Shown in pieces: positions 25,064-39,231 of a stretch of 64,000 nt of DNA. A program made the position numbers and the translations under genes. A model generated the notes under the pieces. That model did not search any database. It was not told the origin of the DNA and worked only from the letters and a program-made list of their open reading frames with translations. This DNA is from UBA9676 sp963837105 (GTDB taxonomy: Bacteria; Actinomycetota; Actinomycetes; Streptosporangiales; Streptosporangiaceae): positions 62,001 to 126,000 of the forward strand of contig CAWIMG010000035.1 in NCBI GenBank assembly GCA_963837105.1, given 5' to 3'. Numbering within the stretch: the first letter of the stretch is position 1; the number at the start of each line of letters is the position of its first letter.

Positions 25064-25912
25064 TCAGCTCCGGCCCTTCAGCGTCGCGGCGTGATCAGGC
25101 ACGTAGGTCTGCAGGTCCCGCGGCACCCGGATGTACCCCTGCGACGGCTGGCGTTTGGGCAGCTTCACCGGCGGCCGCTGGACCGGTGTGTAGCTGATGC
25201 TGGACAGCAGGTGGGCGATCATGTTGATGCGCGCCCCCCGCTTGTCGTCGCTCTCCACCACATACCACGGCGTCTCCGGGATGTCGGTGTACAGGAACAT
25301 CTCGTCCTTGGCCCGCGAGTAGTCCTCCCAGTGCGAGATGGATTCCAGGTCCAGCCCGGACAGCTTCCAGCGGCGGAGCGGATCCTCATCCCGGGACAGC
25401 AGCCGCCGCTCCTGCTCCTCGTCGCTGACCGAGAACCAGTACTTGCGCAGCAAGATGCCGTCCTCCACCAGCAGCCGCTCGAAAATCGGGCACTGATGCA
25501 GGAATCGCATGTACTCCTGTTTGGTGCAAAAGCCCATGACCCGCTCGACCCCGGCCCGGTTGTACCAGCTCCGGTCGAACAGGACGATCTCCCCGGCGGC
25601 GGGCAGGTGCCCGATGTAACGCTGGAAGTACCACTGGGTGCGCTCCCGCTCGGTCGGCTCGGGCAGGGCGACAATCCGGGCCACCCGCGGATTGAGGTAC
25701 TCGGTCACCCGCTTGATGGTGCCGCCCTTGCCCGCCGCGTCCCGGCCTTCGAACACGACCACGATCCGGGCCCTCTGCTCGCGGACCCACTCCTGCAGGG
25801 CGACAAGTTCTCCCTGCAGGCGGTACAGCTCCCGGTCGTAGACATCGCGCGGCAGCCGTTTGGCGCGATTCCCGTTAGCCCGCGCCGGGGAGTCGCTGCT
25901 GTGCTTGGCCAT
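25064..25912 (-). CDS. ppk2: Polyphosphate kinase 2 family (PPK2)
   Basis: A 282-residue enzyme starting at ATG 25912. It has the Walker A loop GRDAAGKGGTIKRV (residues 56-69), Walker B-like LFDRSWYNRAG (111-121), a lid Arg region in EEQERRLLSRDEDPLRRWKL and the terminal KLPKRQPSQGYIRVP. Single-domain PPK2 enzymes move phosphate between polyphosphate and nucleoside di- or triphosphates. The FDRSWYNR and SRDEDPLRRWKLS motifs are those of class I, which prefer nucleoside diphosphates, but class assignment from sequence alone is tentative. It is 66 bases upstream of the PsiE-like gene on the same strand. Confidence 0.9.
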   Translation of the reverse strand: MAKHSSDSPARANGNRAKRLPRDVYDRELYRLQGELVALQEWVREQRARIVVVFEGRDAAGKGGTIKRVTEYLNPRVARIVALPEPTERERTQWYFQRYIGHLPAAGEIVLFDRSWYNRAGVERVMGFCTKQEYMRFLHQCPIFERLLVEDGILLRKYWFSVSDEEQERRLLSRDEDPLRRWKLSGLDLESISHWEDYSRAKDEMFLYTDIPETPWYVVESDDKRGARINMIAHLLSSISYTPVQRPPVKLPKRQPSQGYIRVPRDLQTYVPDHAATLKGRS

Positions 25913-25980
25913 ACCTGCGAGTCAACCACGCGCGCCGGTGCGGGCAAGGCGAACCCCGGGCGAGCGGCCCGCGGCTCCGG

Positions 25981-26619
25981 TCAAAGTTCCACGCTGGACC
26001 CGACCGGGAGCTGGGCGAAGGTGCCGCCGCTGGGGCCGGTGGCCATGCCGAGGAAGGCGCCCAGCACCGCCAGGCCGGTCTCACTGAACAGCGCGTCGTG
26101 GATGGTGTACCCGTGCCTCGCGTCGACCGCGCGGGCGTAGTCAATCATCTCCGACAGCTTCAGCCAGGGCGCGCTGGCGGGCAGCAGCAGGGTCCCGACC
26201 GGGTCTTCCGGCACGGTCAGCGCGTCACCCGGGTGAAAGACCTCACCGTCGATCATGAACCCGACATTCGCGATCATGGGGATGTCCTGGTGCAGTACCG
26301 CGTGCTCCGAACCGTAGACGTGAACGTCGAACCCGGCCGCGGTGAAGGTGTCCCCGTGGTCCACCACGTGCACGCGGTCCGCGGTGCCGGGGAACTGCCC
26401 GGCCACCGCCGCGGTCGACCACACCCGCAGCCCCGGGTCGGCCTCCAGCGCGGCCCGCAGGCTGTCCGGCACGATGTGGTCGAAGTGCTCGTGCGTGATG
26501 AGAACCGCGTTCGCCCCGGTCAGCGCATCATCACCGCTGAACGCGCCGGGATCGATGACCAGCACCGACCCGTCCTTCTCCAACCGCACGCAGGCATGAC
26601 CCAGCTTGGTGAGCCGCAT
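25981..26619 (-). CDS. UlaG-like metallo-beta-lactamase-fold hydrolase
   Basis: A 212-residue protein read from ATG 26619 (GAGGAGCGAG upstream). The MBL motif THEHFDHIVPD (HxHxDH) lies near residues 44-50, and later ligands appear in GSEHAVLHQDIP and FHPGDALTVPE. The chain begins MRLTKLGHACVRLEKDGSVL, typical of UlaG/YtkA-type small MBL hydrolases that open with a beta strand and LGHAC/S motif. Substrate unknown. It diverges from the Ser/Thr kinase, with about 190 bases between starts. Confidence 0.82.
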   Translation of the reverse strand: MRLTKLGHACVRLEKDGSVLVIDPGAFSGDDALTGANAVLITHEHFDHIVPDSLRAALEADPGLRVWSTAAVAGQFPGTADRVHVVDHGDTFTAAGFDVHVYGSEHAVLHQDIPMIANVGFMIDGEVFHPGDALTVPEDPVGTLLLPASAPWLKLSEMIDYARAVDARHGYTIHDALFSETGLAVLGAFLGMATGPSGGTFAQLPVGSSVEL

Positions 26620-26806
26620 TCTCGCTCCTCGACGTTGACGGCCGGGGACGGCCAGGGCGGCCGGCCGCCGGCAGGTTGACATGGCCAGGATCGCACCACT
26701 GATACTGTTTTGGTCCCTTGCGACTGTTTCCACCGATCCGACTATCCCTGACGGCCGGGTGGCGCGCCCGCCCCGCACCGAACCGGCGAGCGCCGCTGGA
26801 GGCGCG

Positions 26807-28609
26807 ATGAGCGAGGAACTCCCGCCGCGGCCGGGCAGGCTCGCCATCGGCGCGGTGCTGGCGGGCTACCGGTGCGAGGAGGAGATCGGCCGGGGTGGCA
26901 TGGCCGTCGTCTACCGTGCGTACGACCTGCGCCTCGACCGCCAGGTCGCACTCAAGGTGCTGGCCCCCGACCTGGCCAGGGACGAACTGTTCCGGGCCAG
27001 GTTCATCCAGGAGTCGCGGATCGCGGCGGCCACCGAGCACCCGCACATCATCCCGGTCTTCAATGCCGGGGAAGCCGACGGGGTGCTGTATCTCGCGATG
27101 CGCTACGTTCCCGACGGCGACGTGCGGTCGCTGATGGATCGGCTGGGCCCGCTGCCGGTCGCCCGTGCCATCGCGCTGATCGGGCAGGCGGCCTCGGCGC
27201 TGGACGCCGCGCACGCCCGCGGCCTGGTGCACCGCGACGTCAAGCCGACCAACATGCTGCTGGATTTGTCCCGGAGCAGCCGGCCGGACCATCTGTACCT
27301 GTCCGACTTCGGCCTGGCCAAGCCCTCGACCGCGGCCTCCGGCCTGACCGTGACCGGCCAGTTCTTCGGCACCGTCAACTACGTCGCGCCCGAGCAGATC
27401 CAGAGCCAGCCGCTGGACGGCCGCACCGATCAGTACTCCCTGGCCTGTGCCAGCTTCGAGATGCTCTGCGGCTCGCCCCCATTCCAGCGGGAGAACGGGA
27501 TGGCCGTCATCTCGGCACAGCTGTCCGAGCCGCCGCCCCGGCTGTCCGAGCGCCGCCCCGAACTGCCACCCATGGTCAACCAGGTGCTGGCCAGGGCGCT
27601 CGCCAAGGAGCCGGCCGACAGATTCCCGCGCTGCCTCGACTTCGCCGAGGCGCTGACGGCCGCGGCCCGGGGCGGGCCCGGCGGCACGGTGACCGCCGGG
27701 GAGCCCCATCCACCGACCCGGATTGCCGCGGCCAGCCCCGCGACCCGGATCGACCCGGGTGGCCCGGCGGCCCCGGCCGGCCCGGCGGCCCCCGCCGCCG
27801 GTTCCGCCCTGCCTGCGGCCGCCGCCGCAGGCGCCGCTGGCGCCGCGGGTGCCGCCGCGGCAGGTGCCGCCGCAGGGGCCGGCCAGGATGCCGCCACCGT
27901 GCTGCCACGCGGCCCGGGCTACCCGAACGCTTCGCCGCCCACCGACCCCCGCTTCACCGGCCCCCGGCAGGCCGCTGGCCAGCCGCCCCCACCGCCGCTG
28001 TACCGGGCTACGTCCGGGCCGGGCAGGCAGGACGACCAGACCGACGTGGCCTGGTGGGGCGGCCGGCCACCGGCGCCGCCACCCCCGCCCGGCTATGGCG
28101 GCCCGCCCCGCCGCCGGTCGCGGGGAGCGGCCGCGGCCGGGGTGATCGTCGCCATGGTGGTGCTCTTCCTGGCCGCGGCCGGAGTGACCTACCTGGTCAT
28201 GCACCGCCACACCGCAGCCGCCCCGCCCCCGGTGCTGAAGACCATCACCGCCAGCCCGTCGCCACCCAGTGGCGGGGCGACCAGCCCAGCCGGGAGCGCC
28301 ACCGCCAGCCCGCCCCCGGTGGTCACCCCGGCTGGCACGGTCCAGGCGTACTACGCCGCCATCAACGGCCACCACTACGCGCGCGCCTGGCGGCTGGGCG
28401 GGCGCAACAGCGGGTCGAGCTACTCCAGTTTCGTCAGCGGCTATGCCACCACCAGGAACGACACCGTGACGATCCTGTCGGTGGCCGGCAACGTGGTGAC
28501 CGCCCGGGTCGTGGCCCTGCAGACCGATGGCACGGTGAAGACCTTCCAGGGCACCTACACCGTCAGCAACGGGGTCATCAGCCAGTTCAACGTGCACCAG
28601 ACCAGCTGA
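26807..28609 (+). CDS. Transmembrane Ser/Thr protein kinase
   Basis: A 600-residue receptor-type kinase starting at ATG 26807 (CTGGAGGCG upstream). The kinase domain shows GRGGMAVVYRAY (residues 29-40), Lys50 (QVALK), the catalytic loop HRDVKPTN (142-149), DFGLAK (167-172) and APEQ. A Pro/Ala/Gly-rich linker (about 295-430) precedes a membrane helix at about 440-465. The extracellular C-terminus is a small NTF2-like or cystatin-like domain (TVQAYYAAINGHHYARAWRL, SSFVSGYATTRN) rather than PASTA repeats. Such domains may sense small ligands. No partner phosphatase gene is adjacent. Confidence 0.93.
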   Translation: MSEELPPRPGRLAIGAVLAGYRCEEEIGRGGMAVVYRAYDLRLDRQVALKVLAPDLARDELFRARFIQESRIAAATEHPHIIPVFNAGEADGVLYLAMRYVPDGDVRSLMDRLGPLPVARAIALIGQAASALDAAHARGLVHRDVKPTNMLLDLSRSSRPDHLYLSDFGLAKPSTAASGLTVTGQFFGTVNYVAPEQIQSQPLDGRTDQYSLACASFEMLCGSPPFQRENGMAVISAQLSEPPPRLSERRPELPPMVNQVLARALAKEPADRFPRCLDFAEALTAAARGGPGGTVTAGEPHPPTRIAAASPATRIDPGGPAAPAGPAAPAAGSALPAAAAAGAAGAAGAAAAGAAAGAGQDAATVLPRGPGYPNASPPTDPRFTGPRQAAGQPPPPPLYRATSGPGRQDDQTDVAWWGGRPPAPPPPPGYGGPPRRRSRGAAAAGVIVAMVVLFLAAAGVTYLVMHRHTAAAPPPVLKTITASPSPPSGGATSPAGSATASPPPVVTPAGTVQAYYAAINGHHYARAWRLGGRNSGSSYSSFVSGYATTRNDTVTILSVAGNVVTARVVALQTDGTVKTFQGTYTVSNGVISQFNVHQTS

Positions 28610-28639
28610 GCAGCAACCGCGGCCGGCGGCGGCCCGGCA

Positions 28640-31338
28640 TCACTTGCGCAGGCTCTCCGTCACCGTGCACAGGCCTGCCTTCACCGTGCCCAGGCCCGTC
28701 TTCACCGTGCGCAGGCCCGTCCTCACCGGGCCCAGGTCCGCCTTCACCGTGCCGAGGCCCGCCTTCACCGCCAGGTCTGCCGCGCTGGCGCCCAGTTCCC
28801 GGTAGGCATCGAACTCGGCATCGCTGAATAGCTGGTAGAGGGTGGGGTCGGTGGGGAAGGTGGAGTGGCCTTCCGCGTAGGCCTGCACGTCCCAGGGCAC
28901 GCCCCGCCACCAGCCGAGCTTGACCACCCAGATGGTGCCGGACAGAGCCGGTTTTGGGCCGCCGGGCCGGGCCGGCCAGCCCTCGATCCGGGCGAAAGTT
29001 CCCTTGGCCCAGGGCTGCCGTACCTCACCCGCGTGCGGCAGCGGGGACGGGCACATCACGGTCGGGTCCAGGGTGATGTCCACTCCGGCGTCGTCCCGTG
29101 CCTGGGCGATCGTCCCGCCGAGGGTGTACCAGGTGCTCACCTTGTCGCCGCTGGCGTCCAGGACCAGGATATTGCTGGCGCCCCGGGACAGGGCCTCCAC
29201 CAGGCCGAGGTTGTCGTAGTGGCCACCGTCGCTAACGCAGATCCAGGTGGACCGGTAACTGGTGTGGCCGGCCGCTTCCGCCCAGAGCAGCCCGAGCGTG
29301 GGCTGCAGCAGCCGGTGGAGCTGCCCGCCCCAGAACTGGCTGGACCGGCTTTTCCCGCTCCGCAGGCGCAGCAGGTAGGCCCACAGCCGGGCCTCACTCC
29401 GCTCCGACTTGCTCTGCTTCGAGTTGCGGCGCTTCTTCCGCCACCGGGGGTGGGGCAGCATGTACCACAGCGCCAGCCGCAGCGCGGTCGGCCAGCGATC
29501 CCGGCGGTGCTTGCTGGCGCACTGGAGGTCAAGCTCGCCGCGGGCGTTGGCGACGACCTTCGGATGCGGCATCCAGACCCCGAGCCGGACGTTGGTGGCG
29601 GTGAGCAAGAATCCGGTACGCCTGCCTGGTCGCCGCCCCCATCAGCGGGGAGACCGCCGCGCCGCTGATCGCTGACACATCGAACAGGGCCAGCCGCTGC
29701 CTGCCGACCAGCGCCTCGTAGTCGGTTGTACGGGCGGTGACCCTAGCTCCCGGGCCTTCCCCGCGCAGGATCACCTCCTTCGGGTCAAAGGTGAGCGACA
29801 GCCCGTCCCGCCCGACCGGCACCTCGCGCTCGGCGTTGATGTTGGCGGTCGTGCAGAACACCGGCACCGGCTCCTGGCCGGCCAGGTCGGACAGGCAGAA
29901 GCCGGGGACTGCCCGCACCCCGGTGGTGCCCACGCCGCGGCGGGCCCGCCGGGCCTGACCGTGGTCCTCCCCGGGCAGCCTGCGCATCACCGCATAGGCG
30001 GTGGCCAGCCGCCAGCGGTAGAAGTCATGCATCGAGATCCGGTTGACATCGACCAGCAGCCGCAGGATCAGCATCAGCACCAGGGGGATCGATACCAGCC
30101 AGGAGACCGACGGGCTGTACCCGGTCGCCACCCCGTCCCGGACCCAGCGCAGGCCGATCACCACCAGCGCCAGCACCACCACGGCACTGGCCAGCCACGG
30201 CAGAACGTAGGTGCGGATCATCCCGCCGATCTGGCCGAGCAGGCCCGGGTTCGGCGTGGCGGCGGTGGCGGGGCGGGCGGCGGGTGAGCGCGCCGAGGCC
30301 TGGCCCTGCGCCGCCATCACGTGCCACTGCTGGAGCTTGCCCCGGACCGACGCGCTGACCGCAGCCACGGCCGTGAAAACCCCAGCCAGTGCGGCGGGCG
30401 TCCACGCGCGGCCGGCGGTGAAGCCGAGGTCGTCCGCCAGCGACCTGAACGGGCCGGGCGCGATCTGGGTCATCCATGCCACCAGCGGCGGGACGGCCAG
30501 CATCGCCACCGCCACCGTGGTGGCGATCACCACCGCCCAGCCGACCAGGCTGGCCAGCCGCTGGCTGCGGTTGGGCCGGCCCCTCCGGCCTGGCACCAGG
30601 GCCAGCCACCACCGGACGAAGGCGGCCAAGGCCAGCCCGGCCAGAACGGCCGGTGCCAGCCACCACCACCACGCGGTGGCCGATGCGGTCCACTTGCCAG
30701 GGGCGGTACACCCGCGGCGCGGAGCCCGGGCAGAGTATCCCCTGCCCGCGCAGCAGCCAGCCCCAGGCGTGCGCGGCCGCGAACAGCGGGGTGGCCACCA
30801 GCACGAAGGTGACCACCACTCCTACCAGCACCGACAGAATCCCGAGCAGCGCGATCGTCGGATCCGGGGCCAGGTAGTGAGTGTTGTCCCGCAGGTGCTC
30901 CTCCTCCGGGGTGCCCGGGGCGTACGCGGGATCCGGGCCAGCCCCGGTGCCGCCCGCCTCCTTGCCGCCGGCCCGCTTGCCGCCCGTCCGCTTGCCGCCC
31001 GTGCCATTGCCGGGCCTGCCACCGGGCGCTGCGCCGAGAGTCAGGCCATGGGCGACCACTGCCCGGGACGCCGTGATGTAACTGCCCCCAGACACGCTCG
31101 TGATCATCTTGGCTTTCGCCAGCAGGCCGCTCGCCTCCAGCCGCTGCAGCGCGCCCAGGCAGAACGACGCAGACCGGATCCCGCCGCCCGAGCAGCAGAT
31201 GGCCCAGTTAGCGTCGGCCGGGGGTGGGTTCCCCGCCGGTTTCCCTGCCGGGGCAACCGCATCACCGGCCGCGTCGCGGCCCGCTCCGGCCGCGGCTCCC
31301 GCAGCAGCGGTCCCGCTGCTATCGCCAGCAGATTCCAT
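28640..31338 (-). pseudogene. Membrane patatin-like phospholipase, two frameshifts
   Basis: Starts at ATG 31338 (GGGAGGCGGC upstream). Frame one carries the patatin oxyanion motif CSGGGIRSASFCLGALQRLE and the nucleophile Ser in ITSVSGGSYITASRAV, then a Gly/Lys-rich linker and a first membrane helix. After a shift near 30700 a second frame has two or more helices and a cytoplasmic domain ending ATRQAYRIL. A second shift at 29608-29616 leads to a third frame with TATNVRLGVWMPHP and the catalytic Asp in VSDGGHYDNLGL. All three catalytic elements survive across frames, so one repaired product of about 900 residues fits a known membrane-patatin architecture. The 3' end encodes heptad repeats (GLGTVKA-like). 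Confidence 0.7.
28649..28775. repeat. 21-base tandem repeats at the end of the patatin gene
   Basis: About six imperfect copies of a 21-base unit like CAGGCCCGTCTTCACCGTGC, read on the coding strand as the heptad series AVKAGLG, TVKADLG, PVRTGLR, TVKTGLG, TVKAGLC. Perfect phase with the reading frame shows selection for a repeated peptide. It may act as a coiled-coil or membrane-associated tail and could vary in copy number between strains. Confidence 0.65.
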
Positions 31339-31483
31339 CGCTGCCGCCTCCCCGCCCCAAACGGCCCGCCGGACCGGGCACGTCACTGTGCCATCTTCCG
31401 GTGATCAGTTCTCTGCGCAGGATAAACCTGGGCAACGTGGTCGCGGCAGGCCCAGATATGCAGCCCGCTGCCGGCAGGCCGGG

Positions 31484-32614
31484 TCAGCTGAGCCCGAGGA
31501 TGGCGGCCAGGGTGCGGGCCTGCCCGCCGCCACTGTCGGTGGCCAGATCCAGCGCGGCCGGGACGTCGAGGTCGATGGCGAGGAGCCGGGCCAGTTCGGC
31601 CAGCGCGGCCGGCCCGGCCGGCCCGGTCCGCGCGGCCGCCCGGTAAAGGCCGTCCAGCCTCGCCTGTGCCGCCGCGAGCAGCCCCGGATGGTAGTCCCAG
31701 TTTCCCGCCCATGGCCGGTCCAGGATCATCAGCCGGACCACGGCCGCCGGGTGGCTGGCCAGCAACTCGTCGAGCAGGACCAGGTTGCCTGCCGACTTGG
31801 CCATTTTGGCGCCCTCGACGGTGACCGTGCCCACATGCAGCCAGGCCCGCGCGTAGGGCCGGACGCCGGTGAAGGCCTCGGCCATCGCCGCGTGGTACGC
31901 GTGGTGCGGGTAGCGCAGGTCAGCGCCCCCCGCGTGCACGTCCACCGCCGGGCCGAACACCGACATCGCCATCGCCGCGCACTCGGCGTGCCAGCCCGGG
32001 CGGCCGGGACCCCAGGGCGAATCCCACGCGGGATGACCTGGCTCGCTGACCTGCCAGACGGCCACGTCCAGCGGATCGTCCTTCGCCGGGTCTTCCGGCC
32101 GGCCGCCGAACTCCCGGGACAGCCGGACCGCTTCCGCCCGGTCCAGCCCGGCCCGGCTGGCCACCTCCCCGCCCCGCAGATAGACACTGCCGTCCCGGGT
32201 GTAGGCGGCACCGGTGGCCAGCAGGCCGGCCGCCAGCCGGATGACCTGGCCTACGTAACGGTGGGCGCGCGGCTCGTGCTCGGGGGCGCGGACGTTCAGT
32301 GCGGCCATGTCCCGGTCGAACTGGAACTGCTGGATCGCGGCGAACGAGTCGTACGCCGCCCCGGCCCGGCCGGCCGCCGCGTCGAGCACGTCATCCACAT
32401 CGGTGACGTTGCGGCACACCTCCGGCTCCACGCCAAGGAAACGCAGCGTGCGGCCGAGGGTGTTGACCCAGGCGAAGGTGGCGGCATGACCGAGGTGGGT
32501 GACGTCGTAGGGGGTGATCCCGCAGGCATAGACGCGGGCACGGTCGAGCAGCTCGATCCGCTGTCCGGCCAGCACCACCGCGGGTGCGGCGGCGGCCGTG
32601 GGAGTTCTGGTCAT
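31484..32614 (-). CDS. MshC/CysS-like class I aminoacyl-adenylating enzyme
   Basis: A 376-residue paralogue of cysteinyl-tRNA synthetase, read from ATG 32614. It has the HIGH-type motif CGITPYDVTHLGHAATF, where ITPYD is the form typical of mycothiol ligase MshC, and the KMSKS-type motif AKMAKSAGNLVLL. Zinc ligands are likely the Cys of YACGITP, the Cys of WHAECAAMAM and His residues of YPHHAYHAAM. It lacks the C-terminal anticodon-binding domain of true CysS. It could be MshC (cysteine ligation to GlcN-Ins) or a specialised amino-acid-activating enzyme; MshC is usually about 410 residues, so assignment is open. It diverges from a rhodanese gene, with about 80 bases between starts. Confidence 0.7.
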   Translation of the reverse strand: MTRTPTAAAAPAVVLAGQRIELLDRARVYACGITPYDVTHLGHAATFAWVNTLGRTLRFLGVEPEVCRNVTDVDDVLDAAAGRAGAAYDSFAAIQQFQFDRDMAALNVRAPEHEPRAHRYVGQVIRLAAGLLATGAAYTRDGSVYLRGGEVASRAGLDRAEAVRLSREFGGRPEDPAKDDPLDVAVWQVSEPGHPAWDSPWGPGRPGWHAECAAMAMSVFGPAVDVHAGGADLRYPHHAYHAAMAEAFTGVRPYARAWLHVGTVTVEGAKMAKSAGNLVLLDELLASHPAAVVRLMILDRPWAGNWDYHPGLLAAAQARLDGLYRAAARTGPAGPAALAELARLLAIDLDVPAALDLATDSGGGQARTLAAILGLS

Positions 32615-32696
32615 GACCCCAGTGTCGGCCATCCGGGGCGCTCGCGCCGCCATAGGATCTTCGCGCATGTCCCTGCTCTGGGTGGGGAGGGCCGCC

Positions 32697-33207
32697 ATGG
32701 GCGGAAACGATCAGCGGCCGCCGGGCGCCGCGCAGCCACGGTCCGTCGGCGACCTGCTGGCCGACGCCAGAATCCGGCCTGCGCCGGCTGAGCCCGGCGG
32801 AGGCGATGCGGGCGGTTCAGCGGGGCGCGGTTCTCGTCGACACCCGGCCCGAGTGGCAGCGGCGGGCGGACGGGGACATTCCCGGCGCCGTCGTGATCGA
32901 GCGCAACCACCTGGAATGGCGCTGCGACCCGGCCAGCCCGGACCGGGTGCCGGAGGCCACCAGCCATGCGGTGGCCTGGATCGTGTGCTGCGACGAGGGC
33001 TTCTCATCGTCACTGGCAGCGGCTTCACTCCAGGCCCTGGGCCTGTACCGGGCGACCGATGTGATCGGCGGCTTCCGGGCCTGGCGGGCGGCGGGCCTGC
33101 CGGTGACGCGGCCGCCGGGGACGGCCCGGCCACGGCTGGCACCGGCAGCCAGCGGTGCGGCCGCGGCTGCCCGGTCCGGGCCGGCCGGGGCAGGCCCCAG
33201 CGGATGA
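32697..33207 (+). pseudogene. Rhodanese-domain protein, one frameshift
   Basis: From ATG 32697 (GGGGAGGGCC upstream) the first frame reads RSVGDLLADAR. A one-base shift at AGAATCCGG (32769-32777) moves to the frame GLRRLSPAEAMRAVQRGA, VLVDTRPEWQRRADGDIPGA, then IVCCDEGFSSSLAAASLQAL. The active-site Cys loop CCDEGFSS is that of actinobacterial rhodaneses, which move sulfane sulfur. Dropping one A restores a protein of about 169 residues. Its stop overlaps the methyltransferase start (ATGA). Confidence 0.7.
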
Positions 33208-33930
33208 CCGTGGACCACTATGCGCGCTCCGGCCGCCGCTGGGCAGGGGGAGCCGAGCTCGTGTATGGCCCGGTCGCCGCGGAACTGGTGGCGATGAGCC
33301 CCCACCCGCTGGCCGGCCGCACGGTGCTGGACGCCGGCGCGGGCACGGGAGCGGCCAGCCGGGTGCTCACCGCCCGGCGGGCCACCGTGCTGGCGGTCAA
33401 CCTGTCGGCGGGGATGCTGGCATGGTCCGCGGCCACCCGGCCGCCGTGCGCGGTGGCTGACATCCAGGCCCTCCCGCTGGCCGACGGCTCGGTCGACGAC
33501 GTGGTCGCCGCGTTCGTGCTCAACCACCTGGCCGGGCCGGCCAGCGGGCTCGCCGAACTCGCCCGGGTCACCCGCCCCGGTGGCGCGCTGCTCGCCACCG
33601 TGTTCAGCAACCACAACCGCACCAGCGTCCGGGACCGGATCGACGCCCTGGCAGCCAGCTGGGGCTGGCATGCGCCGGCCTGGTACGGCGCGCTGAAAAC
33701 CACCGCCATGCCGTTGCTCGGCAGCCGGGCGGGCATGGCTGCCGCGGCCACCGCCACCGGCCTGGCCGGGGTGCGCGCCAGCGAGCGCCCGGTGGACGTC
33801 GGTGTCACCGAGCCGGATCAGCTGGTCAGCTACCGGCTGGGGCATCCGGTCTTCGCCGGCTGGCTCGACGCCATCGGTGACCAGCGTGCCCGGGAGTTCG
33901 CCCACGCCGCCACCGAGGCGATCCGCCCGG

Positions 33931-37723
<3,793 letters not shown>

Positions 37724-37848
37724 CCCGGCGAACCTCCTGTCGCTGCCTCACCTGTGAGTAGCGGCCTGACCGCCGCCAGCGTTACTCATCAGCATGCCCG
37801 GCCCGGCGTAGATTGGCCCGAGGGTGACCCTCGGAAAGAAGACGGGCA

Positions 37849-39231
37849 ATGGTGGATGTGCTCCCGGTCGAGACCCCGGCTCTCGGCGACCGCAGTTACC
37901 TGGTGCATGACGGCGACCGGGCGGTGGTCATCGACCCGCAGCGGGACATCGACCGGATGCTGGCACTGGCCGCGCGGGCGGGAGTCCGCATCACCTGTGT
38001 GGCCGAGACGCACCTGCACAACGACTACGTCACCGGCGGGCTTGCGCTGGCCCGCGTGACCGGCGCGGACTACCTGGTCAACGGCGATGACCCGGTGACG
38101 TTCGACCGGACCCCGGTGACCGACGGCGACCGGGTCAACGTCAGCGACCACCTGAGCGTCCAGGTGCTGGCCACGCCCGGGCACACGTTCAGCCACCTGG
38201 CCTACGCGGTGACGGACGGCGGCGCGGTAGCCGCCGTCTTCACCGGCGGCTCGCTGCTCTATGGCGCCACCGGGCGCACCGACCTGCTCGGCCCGGACCA
38301 CACCACCACGCTGACCCACGCGCAGTGGGCGTCCGCCCGCCGGCTGGCCCGTGAACTTCCCGATACCGCGGCCGTGTTCCCCACCCACGGCTTCGGCAGC
38401 TTCTGCGCCGCGGGCCAGCCCGCGGCCGGGACCGGAGCCGGGCTGGCGTCCTCCACCATCGGCCTGGAGAAGCTGGCCAACCCCGCCCTCACCCTGGACG
38501 AGCCATCATTCGTGGAGTCGCTGCTGGCCGGGCTCGACGCCTGGCCCGCCTACTACGCGCACATGGCCCCGGCCAACCGGGCCGGGCCGGCCGCGCCCGA
38601 CCTGTCCCCGCCCCAGCGGGCTGACCCCGTCGACATCCGCCGCCGGCTGGCGGCCGGGGAATGGGTGGTCGATCTGCGCGCCCGGGTGGCGTTCGCGGCC
38701 AGTCATGTGGCCGGCACGTTCAGCTTCCCGCTGGAGAACGCCTTCGCCACCTATCTGGGCTGGCTGATCCCGTGGGGAACCCCGGTGACGCTGCTGGGCG
38801 AATCCGCCAACCAGGTCGCCCAGGCGCAGCGGGACCTGGTCAGGATCGGCATCGACCGGCCCGCGGCCGCCGCTACCGGCGGGCCCGGCGACTGGGCCGG
38901 CCCGGACGGGCTGGCGTCGCTGCGGCTGGTGAAGTTCGGCGACCTGGCCGCCGTCCTGGCCGCGCCGGCCGGGAAGATGGTCGTGCTGGATGTCCGGCAG
39001 CGGCTGGAACGGGCGGAGAGCCACATCCCCGGCAGTGTGCACATCCCGCTGCACGAACTGCCTGGCCGGCTGGACGAGGTGCCGCCGGGTGAGGTGTGGG
39101 TGCACTGCGGGGCCGGCTACCGCTCCACTGTGGCCGCGTCCATGCTCGCCGCGCACGGCCGCGAGGTGGTCTCGGTGGACGACGACTTCGCCAACGCCGG
39201 GCCGTCCGGCCTTCCCCTGGCCAGCAGCTAG
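37849..39231 (+). CDS. Persulfide-dioxygenase-like MBL plus double rhodanese protein
   Basis: A 460-residue fusion starting at ATG 37849 (GGAAAGAAGACGGGC upstream). Residues 1-240 are an ETHE1/glyoxalase-II-type metallo-beta-lactamase domain with ETHLHNDYVTGG (HxHxD) at 53-64 and the ligand His in ATPGHTFSHLAY. Two rhodanese-like domains follow: one without active Cys (VVDLRARVAFAASHVAGTFS) and one with Cys420 in VHCGAGYRSTVAA. Such fusions in actinobacteria and firmicutes oxidise or transfer persulfide sulfur. It diverges from the oxoprolinase gene; together with the rhodanese at 32.7 kb it adds to a sulfur-handling theme. Confidence 0.88.
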   Translation: MVDVLPVETPALGDRSYLVHDGDRAVVIDPQRDIDRMLALAARAGVRITCVAETHLHNDYVTGGLALARVTGADYLVNGDDPVTFDRTPVTDGDRVNVSDHLSVQVLATPGHTFSHLAYAVTDGGAVAAVFTGGSLLYGATGRTDLLGPDHTTTLTHAQWASARRLARELPDTAAVFPTHGFGSFCAAGQPAAGTGAGLASSTIGLEKLANPALTLDEPSFVESLLAGLDAWPAYYAHMAPANRAGPAAPDLSPPQRADPVDIRRRLAAGEWVVDLRARVAFAASHVAGTFSFPLENAFATYLGWLIPWGTPVTLLGESANQVAQAQRDLVRIGIDRPAAAATGGPGDWAGPDGLASLRLVKFGDLAAVLAAPAGKMVVLDVRQRLERAESHIPGSVHIPLHELPGRLDEVPPGEVWVHCGAGYRSTVAASMLAAHGREVVSVDDDFANAGPSGLPLASS

